Shown here: one piece after another, positions 1-7,999 of the stretch | Numbering within the stretch: position 1 is the first letter of the stretch | How the letters are laid out: the number at the start of each line of letters is the position of its first letter | Assembly (NCBI GenBank): GCA_004322045.1 | Contig: SCRN01000012.1 | Location: 32,208 to 96,207 of the forward strand | DNA length: 64,000 nt | DNA from: Paraburkholderia sp. | GTDB lineage: Bacteria > Pseudomonadota > Gammaproteobacteria > Burkholderiales > Burkholderiaceae | Direction of reading: 5' to 3' | Program-made: the position numbers and the translations under genes | The notes under the pieces: model-generated | Told to the model about the DNA's origin: nothing | Databases searched by the model: none | The model's input: the letters and a program-made list of their open reading frames with translations, nothing else

Positions 1-403
1 GCTCGTCGCCCTTGGCAAAACGGACTTCGATCCGTTTCGCCACGTGCGCAAGATCGAAGACGGCAATCGGAACGCCAAACGCCAGCGACATCGCATTGCA
101 TAAGTCTACGAGCGGGTGCAAACGCGGCAACGCACCCTCTTTTCGGAAACGTCGAAGCAGCGATTCGGACGCGCATCGATACTGAGTGGGCTTTAGCCCC
201 ATCTGCGAGAATGCGCGCCGCCAAGCTTGCACTTCGGGCCAGTCGCCCTCGGAAGCTTGTTCTAGGCGGGAGCGGGCTACGGATTGGTAATGAGCGACGC
301 GGGCATCGACATCGCGTTCCGCAGTGATCCTTTCGGCGTATAAGACGCCCGGCACGAGCGCGGGAAACCGTGCCCAGAGCTCGGGGGAATGTTGGAAATG
401 CAT
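1..403 (-). CDS. B3/B4 (tRNA-binding) domain protein, partial
   Basis: The gene runs off the left edge, so about 134 N-terminal residues are visible. Its ATG at 403 is preceded by a good GGAGG ribosome binding site. The visible protein contains HPLVDLCNAMSLAFGVP, which fits the B3/B4 domain found in the beta subunit of phenylalanyl-tRNA synthetase and in free-standing relatives thought to bind tRNA or aminoacyl-tRNA. Stand-alone members are usually around 220-240 residues, so roughly 90-100 residues should lie outside the window. It is on the same strand as the D-aminoacylase gene but separated from it by about 185 bases. The specific substrate is unknown. Confidence 0.7.
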   Translation of the reverse strand, partial: MHFQHSPELWARFPALVPGVLYAERITAERDVDARVAHYQSVARSRLEQASEGDWPEVQAWRRAFSQMGLKPTQYRCASESLLRRFRKEGALPRLHPLVDLCNAMSLAFGVPIAVFDLAHVAKRIEVRFAKGDE

Positions 404-588
404 CGGCCGCCTCCTTTCCTGAACGTGGATGGATGCGAGGATGGTCTAGCCGCGCTTTGCGGTCTTGAACGAAATTGCGGCGGGCTCGGCCGCGGACCGG
501 TTGCGCCGTGCCGGGGCGTGCATCTAGCTTCCCAACGAGCGGGTTTCGAGAACCACCTATACCGCGACCGCGGCGACGATTCGGTCCG

Positions 589-2055
589 TCACGCGGCTTG
601 TCGTCTCACCACGCGGCCGGCTCGTCGCCCGATGTGGCCACCGCTGGCGAACGTGACTTCACCGTTCACGATAACGGTCTCGATGCCCGCGGACGGTTGC
701 GCGGGATTCTCATACGTTGCGCGGTCGCCGACAATCGCCGCATCGAACACCACGAGATCGGCGTAGCTGCCGACTTCAATCGTGCCGCGTCGCCGGATAC
801 CGAAAGTTCGTGCCGTCAGTCCCGTCATTTTCCATATCGCGGTCTCCAGCGGAAAGAGGTTCAATTCCCGGCAATAACGGCCGAGTACGCGCGGGAACGT
901 GCCCCACAGGCGGGGGTGCGGCTTTTCGCTGCTCGGTAGACCGTCCGAGCCGATCATCGTGTGCTCGAACGCCAATATGCGCTGCACGTCCGTTTCGTCC
1001 ATGCTGAAATAAATCGCGCTCGCAGGCTGCAAGCGCTTCGACGCTTCAGCGAGCGAGACGCCCCATGATGCCGCGATATCGGCGAGCTCGCGGCCAACCA
1101 ACTCGGGATGGGCTGCGCTCGATGCGATCTTCACGCGGCCCTTGAGGCGCGCCTCATCCAGGTGCAGCATCGTCGAACTCGCGTCGTAGGGGTAGCAATC
1201 GAGACCGACGCATTGGCATTTCATCGCAGCCTCGATCAGCGGCAGCGTAACGATCGACCTTCCGAAGTTCTGCTCGCGAGCCAACTTGTGATGCGAGATG
1301 ACGACGGGGATACCGAGCGAGCGCCCGATTTCGAGCGTCTCTTCGATCGACTCGACGCATCGGTCGGCTTCGTCCCGCATATGTGTCACGTAAATCCCGC
1401 CCTTCTCGGCGAGCGGCTTGCAGACATCCACGATCTCCTTGGTCGTCGCTGCCGCGGCAGGCGGATAGTACGTCCCAGTCGAAAGCCCGATCGCGCCCGC
1501 ATCCATCGCTTCCGACAATAGAGCCTGCATCGCCTGCACTTCATCTGGACGCGCCTCACGATCGAGGGCGTCCATCGTCGAGACGCGCAACGTGGTGTGT
1601 CCCACCATCGGAATCACATTCACCGAGGCGGGCGAGCCCTCGAGCGCGGCCAGGTAGCCGGCGAAATCGGGAAACGTCGCGGCATCGTGAGACTCGCGGC
1701 TGGCAATCAGACTCAGCGGCATGGGACGCTGCGCGCGGGCGGCCAACGGCGCGGTGCTGACGCCGCAGTTCCCTGTGACGACGCTCGTCACGCCCTGGGA
1801 GATCTTCGTCAGCATCAGCGGATCGAGCAGCAGCGCTGCGTCGTCGTGCGTATGCGAATCGATGAAGCCTGGGGCAACGATCTTTCCTGCAGCATCGATG
1901 ACGTGGTCGGCAGACAGTTGCGACGCGTTCCCGATGAAGACGACCTGATCGTCCACGATGCCGATGTCCGCATCGACTCGAGGCCGTTTCGTTCCGTCGA
2001 TCAGCGTTCCACCGCGGATCAGGATGGAGAGCTTCATGTCCTTTGGCGCAGCCAT
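589..2055 (-). CDS. N-acyl-D-amino-acid deacylase (D-aminoacylase)
   Basis: This 488-residue protein is a metal-dependent amidohydrolase of the D-aminoacylase family, which hydrolyses N-acyl-D-amino acids to the free D-amino acid and a carboxylate in the cytoplasm. It shows the family metal site HTHDD at about residues 68-72, the GNCGVS segment with the metal-ligand cysteine at about 95-100, an ISHHK histidine cluster near 255 and the GSDG aspartate motif near 370. Length matches the family (about 480-500). The ATG at 2055 has AAGGAT upstream; an internal ATG at 2037 is also possible. It is divergent from a LysR regulator and sits next to a D-amino-acid dehydrogenase, which would oxidise the released D-amino acid. 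The acyl and side-chain specificity cannot be read from sequence. Confidence 0.88.
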   Translation of the reverse strand: MAAPKDMKLSILIRGGTLIDGTKRPRVDADIGIVDDQVVFIGNASQLSADHVIDAAGKIVAPGFIDSHTHDDAALLLDPLMLTKISQGVTSVVTGNCGVSTAPLAARAQRPMPLSLIASRESHDAATFPDFAGYLAALEGSPASVNVIPMVGHTTLRVSTMDALDREARPDEVQAMQALLSEAMDAGAIGLSTGTYYPPAAAATTKEIVDVCKPLAEKGGIYVTHMRDEADRCVESIEETLEIGRSLGIPVVISHHKLAREQNFGRSIVTLPLIEAAMKCQCVGLDCYPYDASSTMLHLDEARLKGRVKIASSAAHPELVGRELADIAASWGVSLAEASKRLQPASAIYFSMDETDVQRILAFEHTMIGSDGLPSSEKPHPRLWGTFPRVLGRYCRELNLFPLETAIWKMTGLTARTFGIRRRGTIEVGSYADLVVFDAAIVGDRATYENPAQPSAGIETVIVNGEVTFASGGHIGRRAGRVVRRQAA

Positions 2056-2152
2056 GCGATTCGTATCCTTGGTTGGTGAAGGTCCGTGCCTTCGACAATG
2101 CGAATATTGCCAGGCATGTCACCAACGTCTAGTGACTTTCTGCACAGTGCCG

Positions 2153-2167
2153 ATAACTCTCGGTTAT
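2153..2167. promoter_or_regulatory. LysR-type box (T-N11-A) between D-aminoacylase and lysR
   Basis: The sequence ATAACTCTCGGTTAT is a 5-bp inverted repeat with a 5-bp spacer and contains T-N11-A. It lies in the 195-bp divergent promoter region between the deacylase and its LysR regulator. A near-identical box (12 of 15 positions) lies upstream of the dadA-like gene at 3176, which strengthens the case. Confidence 0.65.
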
Positions 2168-2250
2168 GAGCGTCGCTTTTTTTCCCGCGCATCGTTTCCG
2201 GTAGCGTAGAGTTGACGCGGAACGCAGACTCCACCGAGGAAGGAAGCAAC

Positions 2251-3162
2251 GTGCGGCTACGACATATCGAAGTGTTCAGTGCCATCATTTCGACCGGCTC
2301 GGCAGCAGGTGCCGCCAAGTTGCTCCACATATCGCAGCCTGCGATCAGCAAGATTCTCAAGCACGCCGAGCAATCGCTGGGTTTCGCCCTGTTCATACGG
2401 GACAAAGGAAAGCTAGTGCCGACGCCCGAGGCACTCAGGCTGCGTCAAGAGCTCGAGCCACTGGAAGATCAGTTGCGGCGCATTCGGCGATTGTCGGCCA
2501 CCCTGGCTCAAGGCGCGGTGCGGCCGTTGGCCGTTGCCGTCACGCCGGCGATCGCCTATAGCGTGCTACCGCCCGCTATCGCCGCGTGGCGCAAAGCATT
2601 TCCCGATGCGCAATGCGAGCTCGCCGTGTCTCACACGCGCGAAATCGAGTACGCATTGTTGCTCGGTGAAGCCGAATTGGGATTGACGATGCGTCCGATC
2701 ACGCACCCCAGCTTGGTCGCGACACCCATTCTCGATTGCCACTTATGCGCGATTGCGCCGTTGGGCTGGTGGCCGGACGAAATACTGAGCCGGCCGTTGC
2801 AGCCGGAGGAGCTCGCCAATACCCCATTCGTTTCCATCGATACCGACGACTACCTTGGCGCACTGCTGGCAAATTGGCTGGCCGATAGTGCGGGCGTGGT
2901 GTCCCACATATCCGTGCAGACTTATCCCCTTGCGCGTGCCCTCGTGGAAAACGGCGTGGGCGTCGCGCTCGTGGATTCGCTCACCGCCCGATCGACCGGC
3001 GAACTGCAGACCGTTCAGACGAGGCCCGTCGCATCGGACCAGACGTTGCACGTCTACGCCGTCACGGAGCGTTCGCGGCCTCCCCTGAAGCCCGGCCAAC
3101 GCCTGTTGGAGTCGCTGCGGGAAGCCGACCGAAAAAGGGCGGAGCGTACGCCCACGCCTTAG
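2251..3162 (+). CDS. LysR-family transcriptional regulator
   Basis: This protein (303 residues from the GTG at 2251, which follows GAGGAAGGAAG) is a LysR-type regulator. An upstream TTG at 2212 would add 13 residues with no better binding site. The N-terminal winged helix-turn-helix shows RLRHIEVFSAII, then ISQPAISKILKHAE at about residues 30-43. The rest is the periplasmic-binding-protein-like effector domain, with PLAVAVTPAIAYSVLPPAI at its start. It is divergent from the D-aminoacylase and co-directional with the dadA-like gene; boxes of identical layout precede both targets. It is therefore inferred to be the activator of D-amino-acid catabolism, probably autoregulated. Confidence 0.9.
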   Translation: MRLRHIEVFSAIISTGSAAGAAKLLHISQPAISKILKHAEQSLGFALFIRDKGKLVPTPEALRLRQELEPLEDQLRRIRRLSATLAQGAVRPLAVAVTPAIAYSVLPPAIAAWRKAFPDAQCELAVSHTREIEYALLLGEAELGLTMRPITHPSLVATPILDCHLCAIAPLGWWPDEILSRPLQPEELANTPFVSIDTDDYLGALLANWLADSAGVVSHISVQTYPLARALVENGVGVALVDSLTARSTGELQTVQTRPVASDQTLHVYAVTERSRPPLKPGQRLLESLREADRKRAERTPTP

Positions 3163-3175
3163 CGGCTGAAGAGCT

Positions 3176-3190
3176 ATAACCCACGGCTAT
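3176..3190. promoter_or_regulatory. LysR-type box upstream of dadA-like gene
   Basis: ATAACCCACGGCTAT has the same ATAAC-N5-(G)(T/C)TAT arrangement and T-N11-A spacing as the box at 2153. It begins 14 bases after the LysR stop codon and ends 86 bases before the dehydrogenase start, a usual activator position. Confidence 0.6.
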
Positions 3191-3276
3191 CGCGTCGGAC
3201 TCTTTTGGTATTGGACGACTTCCCCACAAGCGACGAACAATGCTCGCGTGGACTTTCGATAGGTGGGTAATACGAT

Positions 3277-4536
3277 ATGCACGTGCTGGTGTTGGGCGCC
3301 GGAGTAACCGGCCTTGCTACGGCCTGGTACCTGGCCGCTGATGGTCATAAAGTGACGATTGTCGAACGCAATGCGGACGTCGCACTCGAAAGCAGCTACG
3401 CAAATGGCGGACAGCTTTCGTACTGCTACGTCGCGCCGTTGGCCGGCCCCGGCGTGCTTTCGAAATTGCCGTGGTGGCTGACGCAACGGCATTCACCGGT
3501 GCGATTCCGTCCACGCGCCGACATGAGTCAATGGCGATGGCTGCTCAAATTCGTACTGGCATGCACGCATGCGCAAAGTGAACTTTCGACGCGCCGCCTT
3601 CTGAAGCTGTCATTTCTGAGCCGCGAACTCATGCACGATCTAATGACCCGTGAGTCCGCACTGTCGTTCGATCATACGAATACAGGAAAACTAGTGGTGT
3701 ACCGCAACGCGCAAAGCTTTGCGTCCGCTCGGGACCTGATTCGATTCCAGCAGTCTCTCGGATGTGAGCAACACATACTCACGGCTCGCGAATGCGCGCT
3801 CACGGAGCCGTCTTTGAGCAAGCTCGAATCGAAACTTGCGGGCGGAATCTTCACACCGAGCGAAGAGACGGCCGACTGCTACAAGTTTTGTCTTGCGTTG
3901 GCCCAACTGCTCAGGTCGAGAGACGTTCAATTCCTGCTCGACACGGAGATAACCTCTTTACGCCCCGACGCAACGGGCGCCACGCCTCGCGTTTCGGTCC
4001 ACGCCAACGGCCAGGAAATCGCGGCCGATCAGGTCGTCTTGTGCGCCGGCACGGCAAGCGCAGATTTGCTAAAACCACTCGGTATCAGAATCCCGCTCTA
4101 TCCGTTGAAGGGGTACAGCCTCACCGCCCGAATTGATGAACGCGATGCGGCCCCGCACGTGAGCGTGACGGATTACGATCGCAAGGTGGTTTATGCGCGC
4201 TTGGGCGATCGGCTTCGGATCGCCGGTATGGCCGATATCACCGGCCGTGATGCGACGCCGGATCCCGCAAGGATCGAATCGCTGCGCGCGGAAGCCTCGC
4301 AAGCGTTTCCGCAGGCCGTCGACTTCGGCCGCGCACACGCCTGGTGCGGATTGCGGCCGGCAACGCCTACGAGCACGCCGATCATCGGCGCCACCCGATT
4401 TGCCAATCTCTGGCTGAACCTCGGGCAAGGCGCACTCGGTTTCACGCTGGCCTTGGCAAGTGGCTTGCTCACCAGCGAGCTCGTCGGGGGGCGCAAGCCA
4501 TCGGTCCCGCTCGACGGTTTTGGACTGCCAGCATAG
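3277..4536 (+). CDS. dadA: D-amino-acid dehydrogenase (DadA-like)
   Basis: This 419-residue FAD-dependent oxidoreductase of the DAO/DadA family oxidatively deaminates D-amino acids to 2-oxo acids and ammonia, passing electrons to the respiratory quinone pool at the inner face of the membrane. The dinucleotide-binding motif GAGVTGLATAWYLA is at residues 7-20, followed by the acidic residue of VERN, and the DadA signature YANGGQLS is near 45-52. Length is typical (about 415-435). AGGTGG lies upstream of the ATG. It follows the LysR gene and a matching LysR box and precedes the amidase and MFS genes, which suggests one catabolic unit. It is probably a paralogue of the housekeeping dadA used for D-alanine, so substrate range is uncertain. 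Confidence 0.85.
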   Translation: MHVLVLGAGVTGLATAWYLAADGHKVTIVERNADVALESSYANGGQLSYCYVAPLAGPGVLSKLPWWLTQRHSPVRFRPRADMSQWRWLLKFVLACTHAQSELSTRRLLKLSFLSRELMHDLMTRESALSFDHTNTGKLVVYRNAQSFASARDLIRFQQSLGCEQHILTARECALTEPSLSKLESKLAGGIFTPSEETADCYKFCLALAQLLRSRDVQFLLDTEITSLRPDATGATPRVSVHANGQEIAADQVVLCAGTASADLLKPLGIRIPLYPLKGYSLTARIDERDAAPHVSVTDYDRKVVYARLGDRLRIAGMADITGRDATPDPARIESLRAEASQAFPQAVDFGRAHAWCGLRPATPTSTPIIGATRFANLWLNLGQGALGFTLALASGLLTSELVGGRKPSVPLDGFGLPA

Positions 4537-4614
4537 GGCGCGGCCGCGGATTGAACCAGTGCGTGCAACAAATCGTATCGCGCTGCGGCGGTGCGATCCT
4601 GAGCAGAGAAGCCA

Positions 4615-6486
4615 ATGGATACATCGATCGATCATTCAACACCCCAGGACTCCGAACGCAATTCCGGCTATGACGTAACGGAAAAATCGGTGCAGGAGCT
4701 ACATGCCGCGCAGGCCTCGGGGCTCGTGACGGCTTGCGAGCTCGTGCGGGGATACATCGACAGAATCCAGGCATTCGATCGGGATGGGCCCAGGCTAAAC
4801 TCGATTGTCGCGCTCAGCCCGTCCGCATTGGATGAGGCGGCGGCGCTCGACGCCGAACGCCGCGCAAACGGTATGCGCGGGCTGCTTCACGGCGTTCCCG
4901 TACTGGTCAAAGACAATATCGACGTTGCCGGCCTGCCGACGTCGGGTGGCTCGCTGGCATTTGCAAACCTCTATCCTGAGACGGACGCTTTTTTGGTCCG
5001 AAAACTACGGGCTGCCGGCGCCATCGTGTTAGGCAAGACGACGATGCACGAATTGGCTGCCGGCGTAACGAACGCGTCGTCGTTGACCGGCTTTACACGC
5101 AACCCATACGATCCGCGTCGCGTGCCCGGTGGATCGAGCGGCGGCACGGCCGCGGCCGTCGCAGCAAGCTTCGCTGCTGTCGGCATCGGCAGCGATACGT
5201 GCGGCTCGCTGCGTCTCCCGGCGTCGTGTCAGTCGCTCTATACGCTGCGCTTGTCGCGCGGCCTCGCGAGCCGCTCGGGAATGATGCCTCTGTCGAACAC
5301 TCAGGACATCCCCGGGCCGCTCGCTCGAACCGTTGCCGATCTTGCCATCGCGCTCGACGCGATCGTGGGTAATGATCCCGGGGATGCTTCGACAGTCGAC
5401 GCGCAAGGACATATTCCTCGCTCGTACTTGGCTGGTATCCAGGCCAATGCGCTGGCGGGGTTGAGGATCGGTGTGTTGCCGCGACTGTTCGGAAGCGCTG
5501 CCGATGAAGTGGAGGTGTCGGAGCTGACCCGCCAGGCGTTGCATACGATGCAGGGGCTAGGCGCGCAACTGGTCGACGTGGACATCCCAGACCTGGAGCA
5601 ATCGATGCGAGCGAGCAATGTGATCGCGTACGAGTTCCGCTCCGCCTTGGCCGGCTACCTGCGTCGTTATCCCGCTTCAGCGATAGGCTCGCTGGGCGAT
5701 GTCATTGCGGCCGGTTTGCACCACGAGCAACTCGACACGGTGCTGAGAGCCAGAAATGCAACGCAAGGCGCCGATAGCGACGCGTACCGGCATGCCATTG
5801 CGCAGCAAGCGAAGCTGCGTGGCGTCGTCGAAGCCTGTATGGAGCAGCACGGGGTGGACGTATTGGCCTACCCAGCGTTGCGACGCAAGCCGACGCTGAT
5901 CGGGGAAATCTTGCCGGCCGACAACAGTCAACTTGCGCCGGGCACGGGACTGCCGTCCATGGTGATGCCGGCCGGATGGACGCGTGACGCGCTGCCGGTC
6001 GGCATCGAACTCATGGGTTCGCGCTACTCCGAGCAGGACTTGCTCAGCTACGCGAGCCACTGGGAGGCGCAAGCATGGACTCGCGTGCCGCCTTATTGCA
6101 CGCCCTCTCTGTATGCGCTTTCGCTATCGAGCCGAACGATTCGCGGATGCGTGCACCTGTGCGAGCAAGGCGACGACGAAGTAACCGTACGCATCGACTA
6201 TACGTTGGACAGGCTGACGGCCGAACTGAGTTACGAGGCTTCGGCGGGGGCGACCCTTGCCGATCGGCTGATCGCCGTGACCGCCCATGCCATGCAGGAT
6301 CAACTGGTCGGTCCTGTATTTGCGCACCTGCTTGTGCGAGGCGAAAGAAAAAGAGCCGACAGGCTCGCGCTCGCGCCTCATCAACTCGCATGGTGGGTGA
6401 ACGGTGAGGTCGTGTTGCGCCTGACCACCACGAACGGAACGCAAGGGATGGTGCCGGCGCGGTTCGGCACAGCCTCGGAGGCGTAG
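4615..6486 (+). CDS. Amidase-signature hydrolase with extra C-terminal domain
   Basis: Residues 20-500 are an amidase-signature (AS) hydrolase. The Ser-cisSer-Lys triad is visible: Lys99 in VKDNID, the serine of PGGSSGG at about 174-175, and Ser198 in GSDTCGS. The usual GSDTGGS is changed to GSDTCGS, and GSIRIPA to GSLRLPA. Such enzymes hydrolyse amides, ureides or acyl-amino acids. The protein is 623 residues, about 120 longer than a simple amidase; residues from about 505 form an extra domain that I do not recognise and that is not obviously the allophanate-hydrolase C-terminal domain. The gene starts 78 bases after dadA and precedes an MFS transporter, so the substrate is inferred to be an N-acyl amino acid, carbamoyl compound or related amide. 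Confidence 0.8.
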   Translation: MDTSIDHSTPQDSERNSGYDVTEKSVQELHAAQASGLVTACELVRGYIDRIQAFDRDGPRLNSIVALSPSALDEAAALDAERRANGMRGLLHGVPVLVKDNIDVAGLPTSGGSLAFANLYPETDAFLVRKLRAAGAIVLGKTTMHELAAGVTNASSLTGFTRNPYDPRRVPGGSSGGTAAAVAASFAAVGIGSDTCGSLRLPASCQSLYTLRLSRGLASRSGMMPLSNTQDIPGPLARTVADLAIALDAIVGNDPGDASTVDAQGHIPRSYLAGIQANALAGLRIGVLPRLFGSAADEVEVSELTRQALHTMQGLGAQLVDVDIPDLEQSMRASNVIAYEFRSALAGYLRRYPASAIGSLGDVIAAGLHHEQLDTVLRARNATQGADSDAYRHAIAQQAKLRGVVEACMEQHGVDVLAYPALRRKPTLIGEILPADNSQLAPGTGLPSMVMPAGWTRDALPVGIELMGSRYSEQDLLSYASHWEAQAWTRVPPYCTPSLYALSLSSRTIRGCVHLCEQGDDEVTVRIDYTLDRLTAELSYEASAGATLADRLIAVTAHAMQDQLVGPVFAHLLVRGERKRADRLALAPHQLAWWVNGEVVLRLTTTNGTQGMVPARFGTASEA

Positions 6487-6594
6487 ATTCGACAGCCCAT
6501 CCGGGCTCGCCGTATCCATAACGCATGTTTATAGGCAACCGCCATATCGTCAATTGCTTCGAGATATTGGCGCGCGCAAATTCAAAGCTTGGCG

Positions 6595-6617
6595 CTTGTC
6601 GAATCCGTTTCGACAAG
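6595..6617. promoter_or_regulatory. Perfect 9-bp dyad upstream of MFS gene
   Basis: CTTGTCGAA and TTCGACAAG are perfect inverted repeats separated by five bases. The dyad lies 29 bases upstream of the MFS start codon and about 110 bases after the amidase stop. It could be an operator for a repressor or an mRNA hairpin between the two genes. It is followed by no T-run, so it is not a standard terminator. Confidence 0.5.
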
Positions 6618-6646
6618 TCGAAAGAACCAAGCACAAAGGAGCCGTC

Positions 6647-7888
6647 ATGGAGACATCAACATTGAGTACAAAGAACTGGCGTAAGGTGGCGCTGATCGCC
6701 GTCATTTTCATTGCCTGGGTAGTGGCGTACGCCGACCGGATCGTCATAAGCACGGCCGTGATTCCTATTGCACATGAATTCGGACTCAACGATCAGGAGC
6801 GCGGATACGTCCTCGGCGCTTTCTACTTTACATACGCCTTCATGCAACTGGGAGGAGGATGGCTGGCCGACCGATATGGTGCGAAGCGCGTGCTGACCGC
6901 ATGTATCGTCATGTGGTCGATCTTCACCGCGCTGACCGGAATGTCCTGGTCGTTCGCGTCGCTCGTCGTCATTCGGTTGCTGTTTGGCATCGGCGAAGGC
7001 GGCTTCGCGCCGGCCAATGCCGTCGCGATTGCGGAGAATTTCGAGAAGCAGGAGCGCGGCCGGGTGCAATCGTTGATGTCCAGCACCGTGTTCCTCGGCA
7101 ATGCGGCCGGGTCTATTTTCGTCGCTGCCGTCATTGCCGCTTACGGCTGGCGTTGGACGTTTCCCGCATTGGGTGTATGCGGTGTCATGGTCGCCGCGCT
7201 ATTCGTCTTTATGCTCAAACCCCGTGCGCACGTTCGCAGCAAGAGCGGCACCGCCAGAAACCGTCAGCAGTATCTGGAACTGCTGCGCAATCCCATGACG
7301 TGGCGCGTGGGCCTGATCTGGTTTTGCAGCAGCACGCTGTTCCTCGGGCTGCAATCGTGGATGCCATCCTATTTGCTGAAAGTAAAAGGCATCGACATTC
7401 AACATATCGGTATTGCGTCGATGATCCCCTATATCGCGGCATTCTTCGGCACCAATGCCGTCGGGCATGTCATCGACAAGGCGGGCGCGCAACGATCGAA
7501 GCCGCTGATGGCATGCGGCGCGCTGCTTTGCGCACTTTTCCTCATTCTGATGATGACGACGTCCTCGCTGCCGCTGCTCGTGCTCTATTGGACGTTGTGC
7601 ATCTGCGCATTCACGATGGTCTACGCAACGGTCTTTACCGTTCCGCTCAAGTATTTTCCGAACGAGAAGGTCGGCAGCGCGACGGGCCTCATCAACTTCG
7701 GCGGTCAAATGGCCGGATTTACCGCGCCCGTGGTCATGGGGCATCTGATCGGAGCGTTCAACGGCTCGTACGTCGGGGCTTTCTCATACCTCGTGCTTTC
7801 GGCAGCGATCGCCTGCGTTATCGCGTGCACCTTGAAGACGCCGACGACGAATCACGATCCAGCGCACGTGGCGCTGGCGAACCCGTGA
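6647..7888 (+). CDS. MFS transporter (anion:cation symporter-like)
   Basis: This 413-residue membrane protein has about twelve hydrophobic segments and the MFS loop motif GWLADRYGAKR after the second one. The opening (NWRKVALIAVIFIAWVVAYADR) and the GEGGFAPANA segment are typical of the ACS family, which takes up organic anions such as hexuronates, tartrate, phthalate or small acids. I chose the ATG at 6647 because AAAGGAG precedes it; an in-frame start at 6554 would add 31 residues that do not look like family sequence. It closes the D-amino-acid/amidase cluster, so the cargo is inferred to be the substrate of the deacylase or amidase. Confidence 0.87.
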   Translation: METSTLSTKNWRKVALIAVIFIAWVVAYADRIVISTAVIPIAHEFGLNDQERGYVLGAFYFTYAFMQLGGGWLADRYGAKRVLTACIVMWSIFTALTGMSWSFASLVVIRLLFGIGEGGFAPANAVAIAENFEKQERGRVQSLMSSTVFLGNAAGSIFVAAVIAAYGWRWTFPALGVCGVMVAALFVFMLKPRAHVRSKSGTARNRQQYLELLRNPMTWRVGLIWFCSSTLFLGLQSWMPSYLLKVKGIDIQHIGIASMIPYIAAFFGTNAVGHVIDKAGAQRSKPLMACGALLCALFLILMMTTSSLPLLVLYWTLCICAFTMVYATVFTVPLKYFPNEKVGSATGLINFGGQMAGFTAPVVMGHLIGAFNGSYVGAFSYLVLSAAIACVIACTLKTPTTNHDPAHVALANP

Positions 7889-7931
7889 TTTTCAGCATGG
7901 GCGTCAGTTGCTGAACAGGTCAGGCAATCGA

Positions 7932-7958
7932 GCCGGTAAGCGCCTCCCGCTTACCGGC
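7932..7958. terminator. Bidirectional hairpin between MFS gene and ilvD
   Basis: GCCGGTAAGCG and CGCTTACCGGC form a perfect 11-bp stem with a five-base loop. It lies 43 bases after the MFS stop and 41 bases after the convergent ilvD stop. There is no long T-run on either side, so termination efficiency is uncertain. Confidence 0.65.
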
Positions 7959-7999
7959 GTCAAATGTCCCGGCCGCAACCGCGGCCTAGCCGCGCCCCA

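Noticed and set aside
389..1521. Several plus-strand frames opposite the D-aminoacylase
   Set aside because: They are shadows of the deacylase gene with Arg/Pro-rich sequence.
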